Positions 62,972-64,000 of a stretch of 64,000 bases of DNA are shown piece after piece. The stretch is from contig NC_051100.1 in assembly GCF_901709675.1 (NCBI RefSeq), positions 5,084,001-5,148,000 of the forward strand. The letters run 5' to 3'. The DNA is from Syngnathus acus. Its lineage: Eukaryota; Chordata; Actinopteri; Syngnathiformes; Syngnathidae. Under the pieces are notes generated by a model. That model ran no database searches. It was not told where the DNA came from and worked only from the letters and a program-made list of their open reading frames with translations. A program made the position numbers and the translations under genes. Position 1 is the first letter of the stretch; every line of letters starts with the position of its first letter.

Positions 62972-64000
62972 CTGATGAAAAAAAAACACAGCTCACATCA
63001 CCAGTACGTACTGTGTCTCGCAAATACAATGGGTGTAAAGGACATCCGTATACTTTTGCCCATTTAGTGTATAAAAGCAGCAGCAGTGGATCCTTGGCGC
63101 ACGCCCCGTGGCCTCTTGCCAGCCGGCCATGTCCCGTCAGTTCCTAAGTGCAAGAATGTTTGATGCAATATCATCTAATGCAAAGTGGCTGCCTCCCAGA
63201 GTCTCCGCCATGGCTTTTTTCCCTTTTTTTAAATCTCAGCTGAAGTGGAGCCAAAAAGGACTCTTGGCCGGGAGTTAATTACCGCTCGACATCCCGGCAG
63301 GGACTCGTACTCAAGTGCTCAATAACCTGTGCATGATGAACTGCCTATAAAAGCCCGGGCAGGTAATGGCGAGGGATGTGCACAGCTTTAGGGAGGTGGA
63401 GGCCCCTATGGAACATCGGCAAGAATTTGCTTACGCATCACAGATGAAATGGCATTCTTCCTGCTGCAACATTAAGACGTGCCCGAAAGGAAATGTGGAA
63501 GTGGAATAAACACATTTCAGTCAGTACGGTGACTTCACAAAGTGGACGTGCCTCTGTTCAAACAAATCCAAATGTTCTTGCTGTCAAACAATCAGATCCA
63601 ATTTAGTAGTAATCCAGCTTTGGCTCAAGTCAGTTGAGATAGACTTGAGCTGAAAGGAATAAGCGACATTGCGCTTGACTTTTGACTCATTCAGTACCAC
63701 TGACGGTTATAGACGTCAAAGATCATAACTGACTTACGGGTACAGTGTGTAAAATGCACTGTTCACCTAGTGGTGAATTAATAGAATGCAACAACGCGTG
63801 TATGTATTTTGACGCATGCGTACTTCTGGCAATTTTCCTTTTTTTTTTTTTTTTGATTAGGATGTTTAGTCCATTCATCCAAACAATACATTACACATGC
63901 TTTGGTCCTTTTCGCCAAATAGTCACATGATCGTTTGGGAACAGGCCTCACTGCGGTTACGTAGATGCTTTTCCCAGATCCCGCTTCCATTCCGTCACAG
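62972..64000. other. hgsnat intron (partial) at the right edge
   Basis: More than 1 kb of sequence upstream of the penultimate hgsnat exon with no exon match in any minus-strand frame. The part from about 63040 to 63430 is GC-richer than its surroundings, without simple repeats, and includes TATAAAAGCCCGGG. A T-run is at about 63840-63855. The minus-strand frame at 63778-63990 does not match Hgsnat and is treated as chance. Confidence 0.45.

Noticed and set aside
63778-63990. Minus-strand open frame at the right edge as a further hgsnat exon
   Set aside because: The peptide does not match any Hgsnat segment and contains a poly-Lys run from an A-tract.

Overview
The window is nuclear DNA from a compact ray-finned fish genome, most likely a percomorph-type teleost. 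The evidence is vertebrate multi-exon genes with many 60-100 bp introns, and interspersed elements of familiar teleost families. I could not name the species. Nine protein-coding genes are recognisable; eight are complete and were assembled exon by exon with reading-frame checks at every junction.

Layout, left to right: pkd2l1 (+, 1706-6699), tial1 (-, 8924-13404), bag3 (+, 14037-17259), inpp5f (+, 19242-27226), mcmbp (-, 29667-33552), sec23ip (+, 34184-39051), csgalnact2 (-, 40279-42828), ret (-, 47031-59556) and the last two exons of hgsnat (-, 62593-62971, continuing beyond the right edge). tial1/bag3 and mcmbp/sec23ip are divergent head-to-head pairs with about 630 bp between start codons. 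pkd2l1/tial1, inpp5f/mcmbp and sec23ip/csgalnact2 converge. The genes are not an operon. Their proteins act in ion sensing (Pkd2l1), RNA binding (Tial1), co-chaperone-assisted autophagy (Bag3), phosphoinositide turnover (Inpp5f), MCM complex/cohesion (Mcmbp), ER-exit-site lipid/COPII function (Sec23ip), chondroitin sulfate synthesis (Csgalnact2), GDNF-family signalling (Ret) and lysosomal heparan sulfate breakdown (Hgsnat). Their adjacency is ancestral synteny rather than a pathway.

The gaps hold UTRs, microsatellites and transposon remnants. These include a hAT-type MITE with 8-bp target duplications that split a tRNA-like sequence and was itself entered by a second repeat (45223-45799), L2-type LINE tails, and a second MITE family with one copy touching the ret exon 3 splice donor and another beside hgsnat.

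Points of most interest: an apparent U12-type AT-AC intron in mcmbp; two GC-AG introns (tial1, sec23ip); both the RET9 and RET51 tails encoded in ret; a perfect three-unit heat-shock element upstream of bag3; a perfect 51-bp tandem duplication of a hairpin-forming unit; and an open frame without an ATG downstream of an ETS motif between csgalnact2 and ret. I found no CRISPR, phage, operon or other unknown multi-gene system. This is an ordinary vertebrate locus with several unusual details.
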